Below, in pieces: positions 45,422-53,497 of a DNA stretch of 64,000 nucleotides. Source of the DNA: Carboxylicivirga linearis. Lineage in GTDB: Bacteria > Bacteroidota > Bacteroidia > Bacteroidales > Marinilabiliaceae. Under the pieces are notes generated by a model. The model was given only the letters and a program-made list of their open reading frames with translations, was not told the DNA's origin and did no database searches. Location of the stretch: the NCBI RefSeq assembly GCF_018271995.1, contig NZ_JAGUCO010000008.1, forward strand, positions 1-64,000, in the 5' to 3' direction. Every line of letters begins with the position of its first letter. The stretch's first letter is position 1. A program made the translations under genes and the position numbers.

Positions 45422-45646
45422 ATGATGGAAACATTAAGATTATTTACGTTGGCTGTTATAGGCTCACTGGGTTTTATGGAGTTGACTGATTATTCCGTTT
45501 CAGAATTGGTTCCGGAGGAATCTCTGGAACCATTGATAAAATCGATCCTCAGCCTGCTGGCTGGCATTTTAACAGCATTGATAAGTCGATTATTCAGAAA
45601 GAAAGTCAATGTTAAGCGTAACAAAAAATCACAAACTAAAAATTAG
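45422..45646 (+). CDS. Small membrane protein preceding DUF6266
   Basis: 74 residues, starting with two consecutive ATG codons at 45422 and 45425. One N-terminal hydrophobic segment (LRLFTLAVIGSLGFMEL), a second at ~40-56 (LIKSILSLLAGILTALI), and a strongly basic tail (RLFRKKVNVKRNKKSQ). No family recognised. It is followed by the DUF6266 gene after five bases, so the two are an operon. The size and topology (two helices, basic cytoplasmic end) would suit a holin-like or membrane-adaptor peptide, but there is no direct support for that. Confidence 0.7.
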   Translation: MMETLRLFTLAVIGSLGFMELTDYSVSELVPEESLEPLIKSILSLLAGILTALISRLFRKKVNVKRNKKSQTKN

Positions 45647-45651
45647 TAATC

Positions 45652-46290
45652 ATGGGAAAATATGATAAAGGCATTTTAGGTGCCATCTCCGGTAAAGTAG
45701 GCACAGTAGTAGGCAGTCGCTGGAAAGGAATCCGTTATTTACGTTCTTTGGCCGGCCCCAGAAAAGGAGTCCCCAGTATAGCTCAGCTGAAACAGCAAGC
45801 CCGGTTTGCATTGGGAGTGCAGTTTCTTCAGCCCATTCATCCTTTAATAAAAGTTGGATACAGAACTCAGATCAGAAAACAAAGTCCTTACAATGCTGCT
45901 CTTTCTGATTTACTAACTACTATTATTGAGGGTGAATATCCTGATTACCGAATCAATTTTGAGCGTTTCAGAATGTCAAAAGGCACCATGGAACCACCAT
46001 TGAATCCGGTTGTAAATTATGAGAATAATCAGCTTGCTTTCACCTGGGACAATAATAGCGATACAGGTGATGCATCAGCGGATGATCAGGTACTTCTCTT
46101 GGTACTGGCAGAAAATATGTGGCCCGTTTTTGATATCCACTCATTCACCAGAGATAATGCTTCGGGAACAATCAACCTGCCTGATGTTGCCTCCGGTCAA
46201 CAACTATTTTGTTTTATGGCCTTTGTAGGAAGCGGTGATAAAAAAAGTGTTAGTAAAAGTACTTTGGTTGGAACGATAATAGTTCCATAG
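45652..46290 (+). CDS. DUF6266-family protein
   Basis: 212 residues. The N-terminal GKYDKGILGAISGKVGTVVG, then SRWKGIRYLRSLAG, is the family hallmark; the region ~100-212 is probably a beta-sandwich (NNQLAFTWDNNS, DDQVLLLVLAENMWPVF, SGQQLFCFMAFVGSGDKK). No signal peptide or membrane segment. The family is, as far as I know, confined to Bacteroidota and unstudied. A strong hairpin follows the stop (46299-46322). The pair with the 74-residue membrane protein sits alone between two long repeat-rich intergenic stretches. Confidence 0.8.
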   Translation: MGKYDKGILGAISGKVGTVVGSRWKGIRYLRSLAGPRKGVPSIAQLKQQARFALGVQFLQPIHPLIKVGYRTQIRKQSPYNAALSDLLTTIIEGEYPDYRINFERFRMSKGTMEPPLNPVVNYENNQLAFTWDNNSDTGDASADDQVLLLVLAENMWPVFDIHSFTRDNASGTINLPDVASGQQLFCFMAFVGSGDKKSVSKSTLVGTIIVP

Positions 46291-46298
46291 TCTTACCT

Positions 46299-46330
46299 CC
46301 CCTTCGTTTCCGAACGAAGGGGTATTTCTC
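46299..46330 (+). terminator. Intrinsic terminator after the DUF6266 gene
   Basis: CCCCTTCGTT at 46299-46308 pairs perfectly with AACGAAGGGG at 46313-46322 over a 4-base loop, followed by a short T-rich run (TATTTCT). It begins nine bases after the stop codon. Confidence 0.8.
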
Positions 46331-46481
46331 TGGCAATTCCTATTGCCATATAACACGAAGAATTAATTAGATAAATTTTAAGAGTATGCACATTGCAATA
46401 TTGGTTAGAAAGTATTTCTCCATAATCAATACTTCATTTAAGAGAATTAGGGACAAAGTATTTACCTATAGATATTTCGTT

Positions 46482-46563
46482 CAACCCACTTAGGGTTGGT
46501 GATACAATGTTTATATACCGCAGGTTTCACCTGCGGCTATTATTGTTTATGTCCTTCAGACAT
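46482..46563 (+). repeat. Triple-hairpin element, copy 1
   Basis: Three consecutive stem-loops: CAACCC/GGGTTG (46482-46498), CCGCAGG/CCTGCGG with loop TTTCA (46518-46536), and ATGTC/GACAT with loop CTTCA (46549-46563). Similar copies are at 48243 and 49213. Confidence 0.8.
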
Positions 46564-46644
46564 TTTTATAAACTCAATCTTTCGCTTACGACTAGCAGGT
46601 TTGATCCCTTCCAAGTCAGAGAGAACGTTTTTACTCATAATGTC

Positions 46645-46667
46645 ACCTTCTCCTGGGAGGAGAAGGT
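46645..46667 (+). repeat. REP-like 10-bp hairpin
   Basis: ACCTTCTCCT pairs with AGGAGAAGGT around a GGG loop and is followed by CGGGATGAGGTG. It resembles a class of extragenic palindromes (CTCTCC...GGAGAG plus a G-rich tail) that I have seen in many bacterial genomes; family assignment is from memory. Confidence 0.6.
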
Positions 46668-46831
46668 CGGGATGAGGTGTTTGATTATAAACATTTTACC
46701 TGAAGGTACATTCTTCTATAACACATAGAAAGCACTTCAAGTACAAGTTTTTAGAAGTAAATAATTTTAACATACTTTCTTTCATCAGCTACCAAAAGCA
46801 CCAAAGATCCAGATACTTCGGGACCAAATGG

Positions 46832-47969
46832 TACTTGCCATGTTAATGAATTGCTTAAACTTTAACATCAGCATACTATTATTTCCTGTTAAAACACAAA
46901 AGTACCAAGATTCGCCTTCAGGAAAATGCGTTAAGAAAATCAATGAAATGAGTGTTAAAAAAGAAAAGCTGCTTGAGCGTAGCGAGTTCTTTTCTTTTAG
47001 CGAAACTGATTTGATTTTTAGCAATTTTCATGTCAGCGCGGCACTTCTTGTTTACTTCTTCTTGCTGCAGAGAAGAAGTAAAAGCCTGCGCGGATTGAGC
47101 GCTATAGAAAATAAATTTGTTTATCCATCCTTTCTGTCATCAGCTACAGAAAGGATCAAAGTAAGCCGCCATGGCCCCTCGATGACCCGCTTAGAATTCG
47201 TTGCGGGAGAAATTTAATGATTATCAGCTCCAAACCAAATTTCTCTTTTCCTCCACTCATACTGCGGGTACCCCATCTGCGGAACCCAATGGTACTTGCC
47301 TGGTTAATGAATTTCTTAAACTTGAACATTAGCATACTATTAATTCCCTTAATCCACAAAAGCAACAAGATTCGCCTTCAGGAAAATGCGTTAAGAAAAT
47401 CAATGATTTGAGTGTTAAAAAAGAAAAGCTGCTGGAGCGCTAAAGAAAATAAATTTGTTTATTCATCCTTTCTGTCATCAGCTACAGAAAGGATCAAAGA
47501 AAGCCGCCATGGCTCCTCGATGACCCGCTTAGAATTCGTTGCGGGAGAAATTTAATGATTTACAGCTCCAAACCAAATTTCTCTTTTCCTCCACTCATAC
47601 TGCGGGTACCCCATCTGCGGAATCCAATGGGGTGAGGCCTGGTTAATGAATTTCTTAAACTTTTACATCAGCATACTATTATTTCCTGTTAATCCACAAA
47701 AGCAACAAGATTCGCCTTCAGGAAAATGCGTTAAGAAAATCAATGATTTGAGTGTTAAAAAGAAAAGCTACTGGAGCGCTAAAGAAAATAAATTTATTTA
47801 TTCATCCTTTCTGTCATCAGCTACAGAAAGGATCAAAGAAAGCCGCCATGGCTCCTCGATGACCCGCAAAGAATTCATTCCGGGAGAAATTTAATGATTG
47901 ACAGCCCACAACCAAATTTCTCTTTTCCTCCACTCATTCTGCGGGTACTCCATCTACGGAATCCAATGG
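46832..47969 (+). repeat. Tandem triplication of a ~340-bp non-coding unit
   Basis: Unit 1 is 46832-47290, unit 2 is 47291-47630, unit 3 is 47631-47969, and the first bases of a fourth follow. Each unit contains ATTCGCCTTCAGGAAAATGC, an 11-bp inverted repeat ATCCTTTCTGT/ACAGAAAGGAT with loop CATCAGCT (47127, 47465, 47804), then a CCCGC...GCGGG hairpin and a GCGGGTAC segment. Unit 1 is about 120 bases longer; the extra piece lies between two GAGCG copies and holds its own T-rich hairpin (47051-47082). Confidence 0.88.
47051..47082 (+). repeat. T-rich inverted repeat inside unit 1
   Basis: TTTACTTCTTC (47051-47061) and GAAGAAGTAAA (47072-47082) form a perfect 11-bp stem, followed by AAGCCTGCGCGG. 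The same architecture recurs at 49548-49579, where the 3' flank is AGCCATGCCGGCTTGAG. Confidence 0.75.
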
Positions 47970-48242
47970 GGTGAGGCCTGTTTCTTTCGTGATATACTTT
48001 CTTATCATTTAAAACTGAAATTCACCTATTGCAGGTGCGGTGGGTGTCCACGAATGGCGCGGGCTTTGGGAAATAGGGCCCTTGTTCAGGACAGCCTGTG
48101 GGGAAACTATTTCAGAAAGGCAGCATTCGTGGTGAATTTTCTTTGTTTGGCAGACAAAGAAAGTCTTCCAGAATTTATTTCTCATTAAAAAGCACTTTTA
48201 TTAGAGGATTTGAATTAAATATTTTATCAATAAAATGTCGTT

Positions 48243-48325
48243 CAACCCACTTCGGGCTTGGTGATACATTGTTTATATACCGCAGGTTTCACCTGCGGCT
48301 ATTATTGTTTATGTCCTTCGGACAT
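48243..48325 (+). repeat. Triple-hairpin element, copy 2
   Basis: CAACCC/GGGCTTG with one bulged C (48243-48260), CCGCAGG/CCTGCGG (48280-48298), and ATGTCC/GGACAT (48311-48325). The second hairpin and its flanks are identical to copy 1. Confidence 0.8.
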
Positions 48326-48921
48326 TCTTATTAACCGAACCCATCGCCTGAAACTAAATAAAAACGTCTATCTTGTTTTTTTGGGATTTTAGCATCTTAA
48401 TGTAACTAAACAAAAGACTATAGTAACTTTTTAGAACAAGATTTAGTATCCATAAATACGAACCTTTTATTTACTAATTTGCTTAAGCCGCTTGGGCTTC
48501 AACTTTTTGTTCATAAATATTTATAATAAAAAAGGTATTCACGATTTTCGCTTCACATCAATTACCTCCAGCTCAAAAAGTTGACAAAAAAGCCTCCGAC
48601 TGCAGCACTCACTTACCCCCTACACAACGCTTCGGGAAAAATTTAAAGATTCACATTGTTTTTAACAAATTTTTCTACCCTTCGCTTTTGCTAGTGAGTC
48701 TCAAGCTGCGTTGCTGAGGTCGATTTAACCAAATACACCGTTAATCATTCAAGCTAAAAACGCAGAAACTCCTTAATCGAAACACAGTTTCGAACTCAGG
48801 CTCGTTAGGGATAGTTGTGAGCGTGACAGAACTGCTTTCTTTGAGGTACGAGAAAAAAAGGCATGTAGTCACAAGCGAATCAACGGTACGCAGTAATCTC
48901 CTTGAGCCGGAAGATTTTTGG

Positions 48922-48988
48922 TTCCTTTTTCTAAAAAAGGAATAAGAAAAAACAAAACTTATTTCTTTTGTCATTACCACAAAAGAAA
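48922..48988 (+). repeat. Two adjacent T-rich inverted repeats
   Basis: TTCCTTTTT/AAAAAGGAA (48922-48942) and TTTCTTTTGT/ACAAAAGAAA (48962-48988), both perfect. The left flank reads CTTGAGCCGG (48901-48910), matching in inverted orientation the GCCGGCTTGAG seen next to the 49548 element. Confidence 0.7.
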
Positions 48989-49212
48989 CAAAAAGTCTAG
49001 TCGGAAAGAATTACCCTACGCACTCGGTCAAATTGTTGAAAATAATTTAGAAGTAAAATGTTTTTTCAAAACATAAAGGCAAGCCCCTTCTAGTTATTTT
49101 CTAGCAATTCGCCCTTCACCCAACCCACTCCCCCACTTTCCGACAGGCCATCACACTATACATGGAAACCAAAAGTTGTCCTATTCTGGGTTGTCTATTC
49201 AATATCATTTTA

Positions 49213-49257
49213 CCGTAGGTTAACCTGCGGCTATTATTATTTATGTCCTTCAGACAT
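49213..49257 (+). repeat. Hairpin element, copy 3 (first hairpin missing)
   Basis: CCGTAGG/CCTGCGG (49213-49230), with one T-G position that would still pair in RNA, and ATGTC/GACAT (49243-49257). The segment between is nearly the same as in copies 1 and 2. The CAACCC/GGGTTG hairpin is absent. Confidence 0.7.
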
Positions 49258-49547
49258 CCTTATTAACCTACTTCCTTATCAACTAACAGGTATGGTTCCC
49301 TCTCATTATAGGCTACTCTTTACACATATTATTGTTAACTAAATTTTCCGATATATTTACTGAGCAATAATAGATCATTCACTTCTTGTCCCTACACTCT
49401 TTTTCGGCCTCATTAGGGATGATTATTAGATAGCAGTAGTTCTTTAGTAAGACCGGGAAGCTCAGAGCTTGCCTCCGAGATCACCCGGCCGCACTTAAGA
49501 GCTACAATAGCAAATGATCAGCGCTAATGCAGTCGCGGCCTTTTTTG

Positions 49548-49579
49548 TTTACTTTTTTTGACTGTTGAAAAAAAGTAAA
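49548..49579 (+). repeat. T-rich 12-bp inverted repeat
   Basis: TTTACTTTTTTT and AAAAAAAGTAAA form a perfect stem around GACTGTTG, followed by AGCCATGCCGGCTTGAG. Related to the repeats at 47051 and 48922-48988. Confidence 0.7.
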
Positions 49580-49913
49580 AGCCATGCCGGCTTGAGGCAA
49601 AAAAATCAGAAGAAGAGCTAAACAGTATGATGGCACTTAATGCAATACTTAAAAGAAAAATGAAGGTTATGTACTAGCAATGTATATATTGAACAATAAA
49701 GTATTAAAAGAGTAGCTTTCTTGGAGAGGGATACGGGAGTTATTACCTTACTAAAGTACGCTAAAAATGCCATGGCAATTCATATAAATATAATTTCATA
49801 ACGGATCATATCTGATTATCAATTCTTCTTATAATAGAGACGACACTATTAATTGATTATAAACCATTGTTATACATTACAGTTTGAAACTTATTAGATA
49901 AAATAACTTAATA

Positions 49914-49945
49914 TTTGACATTTTCATTTAATTATTCTATTTTAA
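49914..49945 (+). promoter_or_regulatory. Candidate promoter of the RteC-like gene
   Basis: TTTG at 49914-49917, 20 bases, then TATTTTAA at 49938-49945 (six of eight bases of TAnnTTTG by position). The start codon is 22 bases further on. Weak match, good spacing. Confidence 0.35.
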
Positions 49946-49966
49946 TTAAAGCCAAACATTAATCAA

Positions 49967-51127
49967 ATGTATTGTTATCTACGCCAAATCACACAGGAAA
50001 TTCTTAAGAGAAAGAATTTAGCCTGGGATGGAAGTATTATCCCCCAAGAACTTCCACCTGTTGATGATGATCTTACTATGATTGAAATGTTTGGTGTAAT
50101 GCTTAACCATTATTTCACACAGATAGATGAGAACAAAAGTCCATTCTCAGTGATAAATAATCATTTGGATATAATTTCTCATTTTAAAAATATACTTAAT
50201 GATCCCTGGCCTGAGATAGAAAAGATACAAACAGAATCAACGCCATGGTATATACACGATATCCTGTTTTTTATAAGTTTATGTGGACATCTGCAAGAAT
50301 CACTTGATTTTTGTAACCATCACTTCGACTCTTTAAAACTACCTTCTGAACACGCTTGTTCAATTTATTCTTCAGTATTACCGATTAAAGCCATTCTTCA
50401 TAAACAAGGTTACCTTAATAAATTTCCATATTTAAAAATAGCCTTAACTAAACCTTCAAGAATATCTGTAGCAGGAGAAACAATCAACCAACATATTGAT
50501 AAAGATAGTTTCTTACTTAAAACTTCTGTAAACAGGCTCATCAGGTGTTCCACCTTTACAATGGCTGAAGAAAATTATTATCTACATATCCTGTCAAATT
50601 ACTTGTCACCCATCAATAATAGTAATATACGCCCAAATAACTATCAGTTATTATCTACATCCTTATCATTAGGAATGTTAAACGTATCTGAATCAAAAGC
50701 GATAATAGAGAAATATTTTTTAGGCTTACATAATCTGGAAACACAAGTTGCATGGTCTTCAGAACATCTCTATTGGAAACTATTCCTTAGCTATATTAAA
50801 ACCATTATGCCATCAAATCTAAAATCCGGAAATGAAACATACTCCTTGATAAAACTCATAATGAACCAAATAAAGCAACACACAAACCATTGTTCACCAT
50901 ATTCAGAACCTGTATTTAACTGGCATGGAAGTACCAGTGAATTTGTGAAGTATTTTCACAATTTAATTGCCAGCAAAAAATTATCTATAGGTGGAAACTA
51001 TGATATGGACCCCTATGTAAAGAAATTACACCAAACGATTTCCATAGAGAAAGACAAAGGAGCTGGTTATTTAAGTTGCGGATCATTACTCACCTACTTC
51101 AAGCAATTAAATGCTGAAATCAGATGA
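49967..51127 (+). CDS. RteC-like protein
   Basis: 386 residues, ATG at 49967. Residues ~315-386 resemble the C-terminal part of RteC: VFNWHGSTSEFVKYFHNLIA, then GGNYDMDPYVKKLHQTISIE and LLTYFKQLN, comparable to the tryptophan-containing opening and Lys/Arg-rich end of that family. RteC proteins of Bacteroides conjugative transposons control excision. The N-terminal 300 residues are helical and low in recognisable motifs, with a Cys/His-containing segment (FISLCGHLQESLDFCNHHFD). There is no integrase or mobilisation gene nearby, so this is an isolated homologue or remnant. Function inferred only from the C-terminal similarity. Confidence 0.6.
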   Translation: MYCYLRQITQEILKRKNLAWDGSIIPQELPPVDDDLTMIEMFGVMLNHYFTQIDENKSPFSVINNHLDIISHFKNILNDPWPEIEKIQTESTPWYIHDILFFISLCGHLQESLDFCNHHFDSLKLPSEHACSIYSSVLPIKAILHKQGYLNKFPYLKIALTKPSRISVAGETINQHIDKDSFLLKTSVNRLIRCSTFTMAEENYYLHILSNYLSPINNSNIRPNNYQLLSTSLSLGMLNVSESKAIIEKYFLGLHNLETQVAWSSEHLYWKLFLSYIKTIMPSNLKSGNETYSLIKLIMNQIKQHTNHCSPYSEPVFNWHGSTSEFVKYFHNLIASKKLSIGGNYDMDPYVKKLHQTISIEKDKGAGYLSCGSLLTYFKQLNAEIR

Positions 51128-51244
51128 GTGCATATACAATATTTATCTCTCGCCCCCACACTTTCACCCTAACTAAATACTATCCAGTTAATTATAATGG
51201 TATTTTCCACTTTTAATAAATATAAAAACGTATTAGGAAATGCT

Positions 51245-51275
51245 CAAAAAAACACCTCGTTACGAAACGAGGTGT
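51245..51275 (-). terminator. Intrinsic terminator after the T9SS cargo gene
   Basis: ACACCTCGTT (51252-51261) pairs with AACGAGGTGT (51266-51275); on the minus strand it is followed by a run of seven T (51246-51252). It lies about 55 bases beyond the stop of the gene at 51329. Confidence 0.88.
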
Positions 51276-51328
51276 AGCAATCTTATCTATATTTTAGATT
51301 AACAACCTATAACACTTCAATACCTTTG

Positions 51329-52318
51329 CTATTTATCTATTAAAATTTTCTTTGTTACTATTCCTGTATTGGTTTTAACCTGTACTATATACAATCCCTT
51401 TGGAAAAAGCGAGCAATTAATACTCATCTGAGAAGATTCTGACTTTTGTTTCTTTACTAAAGAACCTGCCATATTATAGATACCAACCTCAATCTCATCT
51501 GTTTGAGGAATAATAATCTCAATATGATCAGCTAATTTCATAATCTTAATACGTTCGGCTATTGGAGTACTTATTTTCGTGGCTGTCTCCTCAAATGTTA
51601 AAGACCAGTTATAAGTTCCAAAAGTACTACCAACTTCCCATTTTATTAGATACTCCTGATCCTTCGTCACATCAAACTGGCTATAAGATTGAGAATCTCC
51701 ACATCCATCATCACCCCATACCTGGGTATCACAATCTGTAAATATACGAACACTGGTATTTTCAGTCGTTAGATCACAAGTAGATATGGTAACCGTTCCA
51801 TCTCCAGCAGGTGTATATGTAAACCATTGATCAGTAGCATTAGAATGATCCGAAAAATTTGTACTTGCTTCCACTGCATCAAGAGGCATACTGCAGTCTT
51901 CACCCTGCTCCCATGCAGTTTCTTCAATATTCCAGGTAAAATCCCAATTGGATTCTTGTGAATCAGATTTATTTTGCCAGACAATAAAGTAAACCTTATC
52001 CTTCTCAGCTGAAATTACGATCTTCGATTGTGTTCCGCAAAAGTCATCATTCGATGCAATAGGATAATCAAATCCACAAATACCGTTGGTATCGTACAAT
52101 CTCACATCTGTATCAGACGCTGTCTGATCACACGAGGATATAATCACCTTACCATTTTGGTTAGCCGTAAAAGAAAACCATTGATCTGTATTTTGTGTTC
52201 CGGTAAAGGTATTCGTTCCTGTATAGGCAGTAAAAGCATTATCACACGATGCTCCATCCTGAGCCAAACTATTAAGGGCAATCAATAACAGAATAAAAGG
52301 CAGGTATAAATTTTTCAT
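51329..52318 (-). CDS. T9SS-exported protein with two PPC-like repeats
   Basis: 329 residues from ATG 52318; a longer frame to 52378 would place 20 residues before a perfect signal peptide (MKNLYLPFILLLIALNSLAQ). Two repeats of ~110 residues follow, both with TDQWF(S/T)(F/Y)T, G(K/T)V(I/T)IS(S/T)CD and a DxxVR motif, resembling bacterial pre-peptidase C-terminal (PPC) beta-sandwich domains. The last ~75 residues are a type A sorting domain (EVGIYNMAGSLVKKQ and GLYIVQVKTNTGIVTKKILI). The protein should cross the outer membrane by T9SS. No enzymatic domain; adhesion or binding is likely. Confidence 0.82.
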   Translation of the reverse strand: MKNLYLPFILLLIALNSLAQDGASCDNAFTAYTGTNTFTGTQNTDQWFSFTANQNGKVIISSCDQTASDTDVRLYDTNGICGFDYPIASNDDFCGTQSKIVISAEKDKVYFIVWQNKSDSQESNWDFTWNIEETAWEQGEDCSMPLDAVEASTNFSDHSNATDQWFTYTPAGDGTVTISTCDLTTENTSVRIFTDCDTQVWGDDGCGDSQSYSQFDVTKDQEYLIKWEVGSTFGTYNWSLTFEETATKISTPIAERIKIMKLADHIEIIIPQTDEIEVGIYNMAGSLVKKQKSESSQMSINCSLFPKGLYIVQVKTNTGIVTKKILIDK

Positions 52319-52410
52319 ATTTCCAGTTTTAGTTGCGAAGGCTAAAATACTTTTTTCACTATAAATAATAGTATACAAGATTAATTATTTAATGTTTCGT
52401 TTTTTAAGGC

Positions 52411-52440
52411 AAAAAAAATCCCCGCCATATGGCAGGGATT
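52411..52440 (-). terminator. Intrinsic terminator after the lipoprotein gene
   Basis: AATCCC-C-GCC (52417-52426) pairs with GGC-A-GGGATT (52431-52440) around ATAT, with one C-A mismatch. Eight A (52411-52418) on the plus strand form the T-run on the minus strand. It starts 22 bases after the stop codon at 52462. Confidence 0.82.
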
Positions 52441-52461
52441 AACCTTTATTCATTGTCTATA

Positions 52462-53283
52462 TTATTCTCCATATTCGGGATAATACTTTAACGGGTCTAT
52501 TGTACCATTGATTAAGTCAGCAGGAAGATCTTCTTGATTTAAAGAAGGAATAGACTCTATAAACTCAATTTGACTTTCAGATAATCCATCACCATTGGTC
52601 ATTGACCATACTGCATCCTGAAGTCCTTCAGTAACTTCCTCATATGTTAAACTATTCTGTTTCAAAACAGCAGCTGTTGAAGTCCCATTATAATAATGTT
52701 CCCAATTAACCATCTTCCAACCTATCCTATTAATAAGCTTCCACATCACATTAGAATTGGTTATACCCAAAATACTATATTTTGATGTGGCATCAGAACC
52801 ATGTTTACCTTTATTGATACAATACAGATGCAAAACAAATTCGCGACTCGCATTAGGAGCTACACTTACCCAGGCCCATTGAAGTAAAACACCACTTTGA
52901 TAATCTTCAAGGTTCACTTTACAAATTAGTCCTCGCGGAAAGAAAACAGTTCTTCTTTGATTGGTAGTATTTCTTAAATGACATTTCAATTTTACAAATT
53001 GTCCACCACTACCAAAGTTATCAGATGATTGCACTGCCTCATTAGTAAAAGTGGTTTTTAAACTTAAATCATTCTTATCAACAGCTATTGCGGTTGTTTC
53101 AACCACCCCTGTCATTGAACCAACTAACTCAATACCTTCAGGCAAATCAAAGGCATCAACACTTAAAGCAGATTCATTATCACCCATACCAGGAATATTA
53201 CCTGGTTCCTCTATTTGTTCCTTTTCACATGCTGTAAACACAACTATTGCAAGCACAGCAAAAACAGATAATATTTTCCTCAT
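52462..53283 (-). CDS. Lipoprotein of unknown function
   Basis: 273 residues from ATG 53283. An upstream ATG at 53316 lies inside the promoter and is rejected. Signal peptide and lipobox: MRKILSVFAVLAIVVFTAC. The mature part has a beta-rich domain (VKLKCHLRNTTNQRRTVFFP, then RGLICKVNLEDYQSGVLLQW) and a helical C-terminal part (SLTYEEVTEGLQDAVWSMTN). I recognise no family, though the GLQDAVW(S)MTNGDGL phrase recalls the ending of some surface thioester-domain proteins. It is monocistronic, with its own promoter and terminator, and lies in the T9SS/lipoprotein group next to the EPS loci. Confidence 0.75.
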   Translation of the reverse strand: MRKILSVFAVLAIVVFTACEKEQIEEPGNIPGMGDNESALSVDAFDLPEGIELVGSMTGVVETTAIAVDKNDLSLKTTFTNEAVQSSDNFGSGGQFVKLKCHLRNTTNQRRTVFFPRGLICKVNLEDYQSGVLLQWAWVSVAPNASREFVLHLYCINKGKHGSDATSKYSILGITNSNVMWKLINRIGWKMVNWEHYYNGTSTAAVLKQNSLTYEEVTEGLQDAVWSMTNGDGLSESQIEFIESIPSLNQEDLPADLINGTIDPLKYYPEYGE

Positions 53284-53313
53284 TTCTCTACAATTTAGCA
53301 GGTTAGTTTTCTT

Positions 53314-53345
53314 CAAAAATACAATTTATACGTATAGCATTCAAA
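53314..53345 (-). promoter_or_regulatory. Bacteroidota-type promoter of the lipoprotein gene
   Basis: TTTG at 53345-53342, exactly 20 bases, then TATTTTTG at 53321-53314. Both elements match the TTTG/TAnnTTTG consensus perfectly. Transcription would start near 53308, giving a leader of about 25 bases to the ATG at 53283. Confidence 0.75.
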
Positions 53346-53497
53346 CCATTCAAAATACGCCCAAAACCAATATGTAACTAATATTCAAACCATTACCGCC
53401 ATATATGGTTTATCAGAAGAAAGTTTTATTTGACAAACGTCAACAAAATCAAGATTTAATTATCAAACTAATTGATTAAAAATTCTAATGAGATTAT

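Larger units (their letters stand above)
46331..49966. other. 3.6-kb gene-free, repeat-rich region
   Basis: No credible gene on either strand. Open frames of 60-130 codons exist but coincide with the tandem and hairpin repeats, lack homologous features and differ between repeat copies. Contents in order: triple-hairpin element (46482-46563), REP-like 10-bp hairpin (46645-46667), 340-bp tandem triplication (46832-47969), second triple-hairpin element (48243-48325), T-rich inverted repeats (48922-48988), third hairpin element (49213-49257), and another T-rich inverted repeat (49548-49579). It looks like an accumulation site for dispersed non-coding elements. Confidence 0.75.

Noticed and set aside
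46832-47969. CRISPR array or integron cassette array
   Set aside because: The unit of ~340 bp is far too long for a CRISPR repeat, there are no regular spacers, no cas genes, no integron integrase and no attC-like pairs.
46500-48340. Several open frames of 60-130 codons on the plus and minus strands in the repeat region
   Set aside because: They follow the tandem repeat units and hairpins, differ in frame and end between copies, start without a suitable promoter or leader, and carry no recognisable domain.
49441-49510. tRNA-like or riboswitch-like folded segment (CCGGG...CCCGG with inner AAGCT/AGCTT)
   Set aside because: It has neither the length, the T-loop consensus nor the anticodon arm of a tRNA, and no known riboswitch core; it is probably another hairpin repeat.
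44405-49966. Insertion sequence or transposase remnant
   Set aside because: No transposase-like protein segment and no terminal inverted repeats with target duplication were seen; the hairpins look like short non-coding elements.
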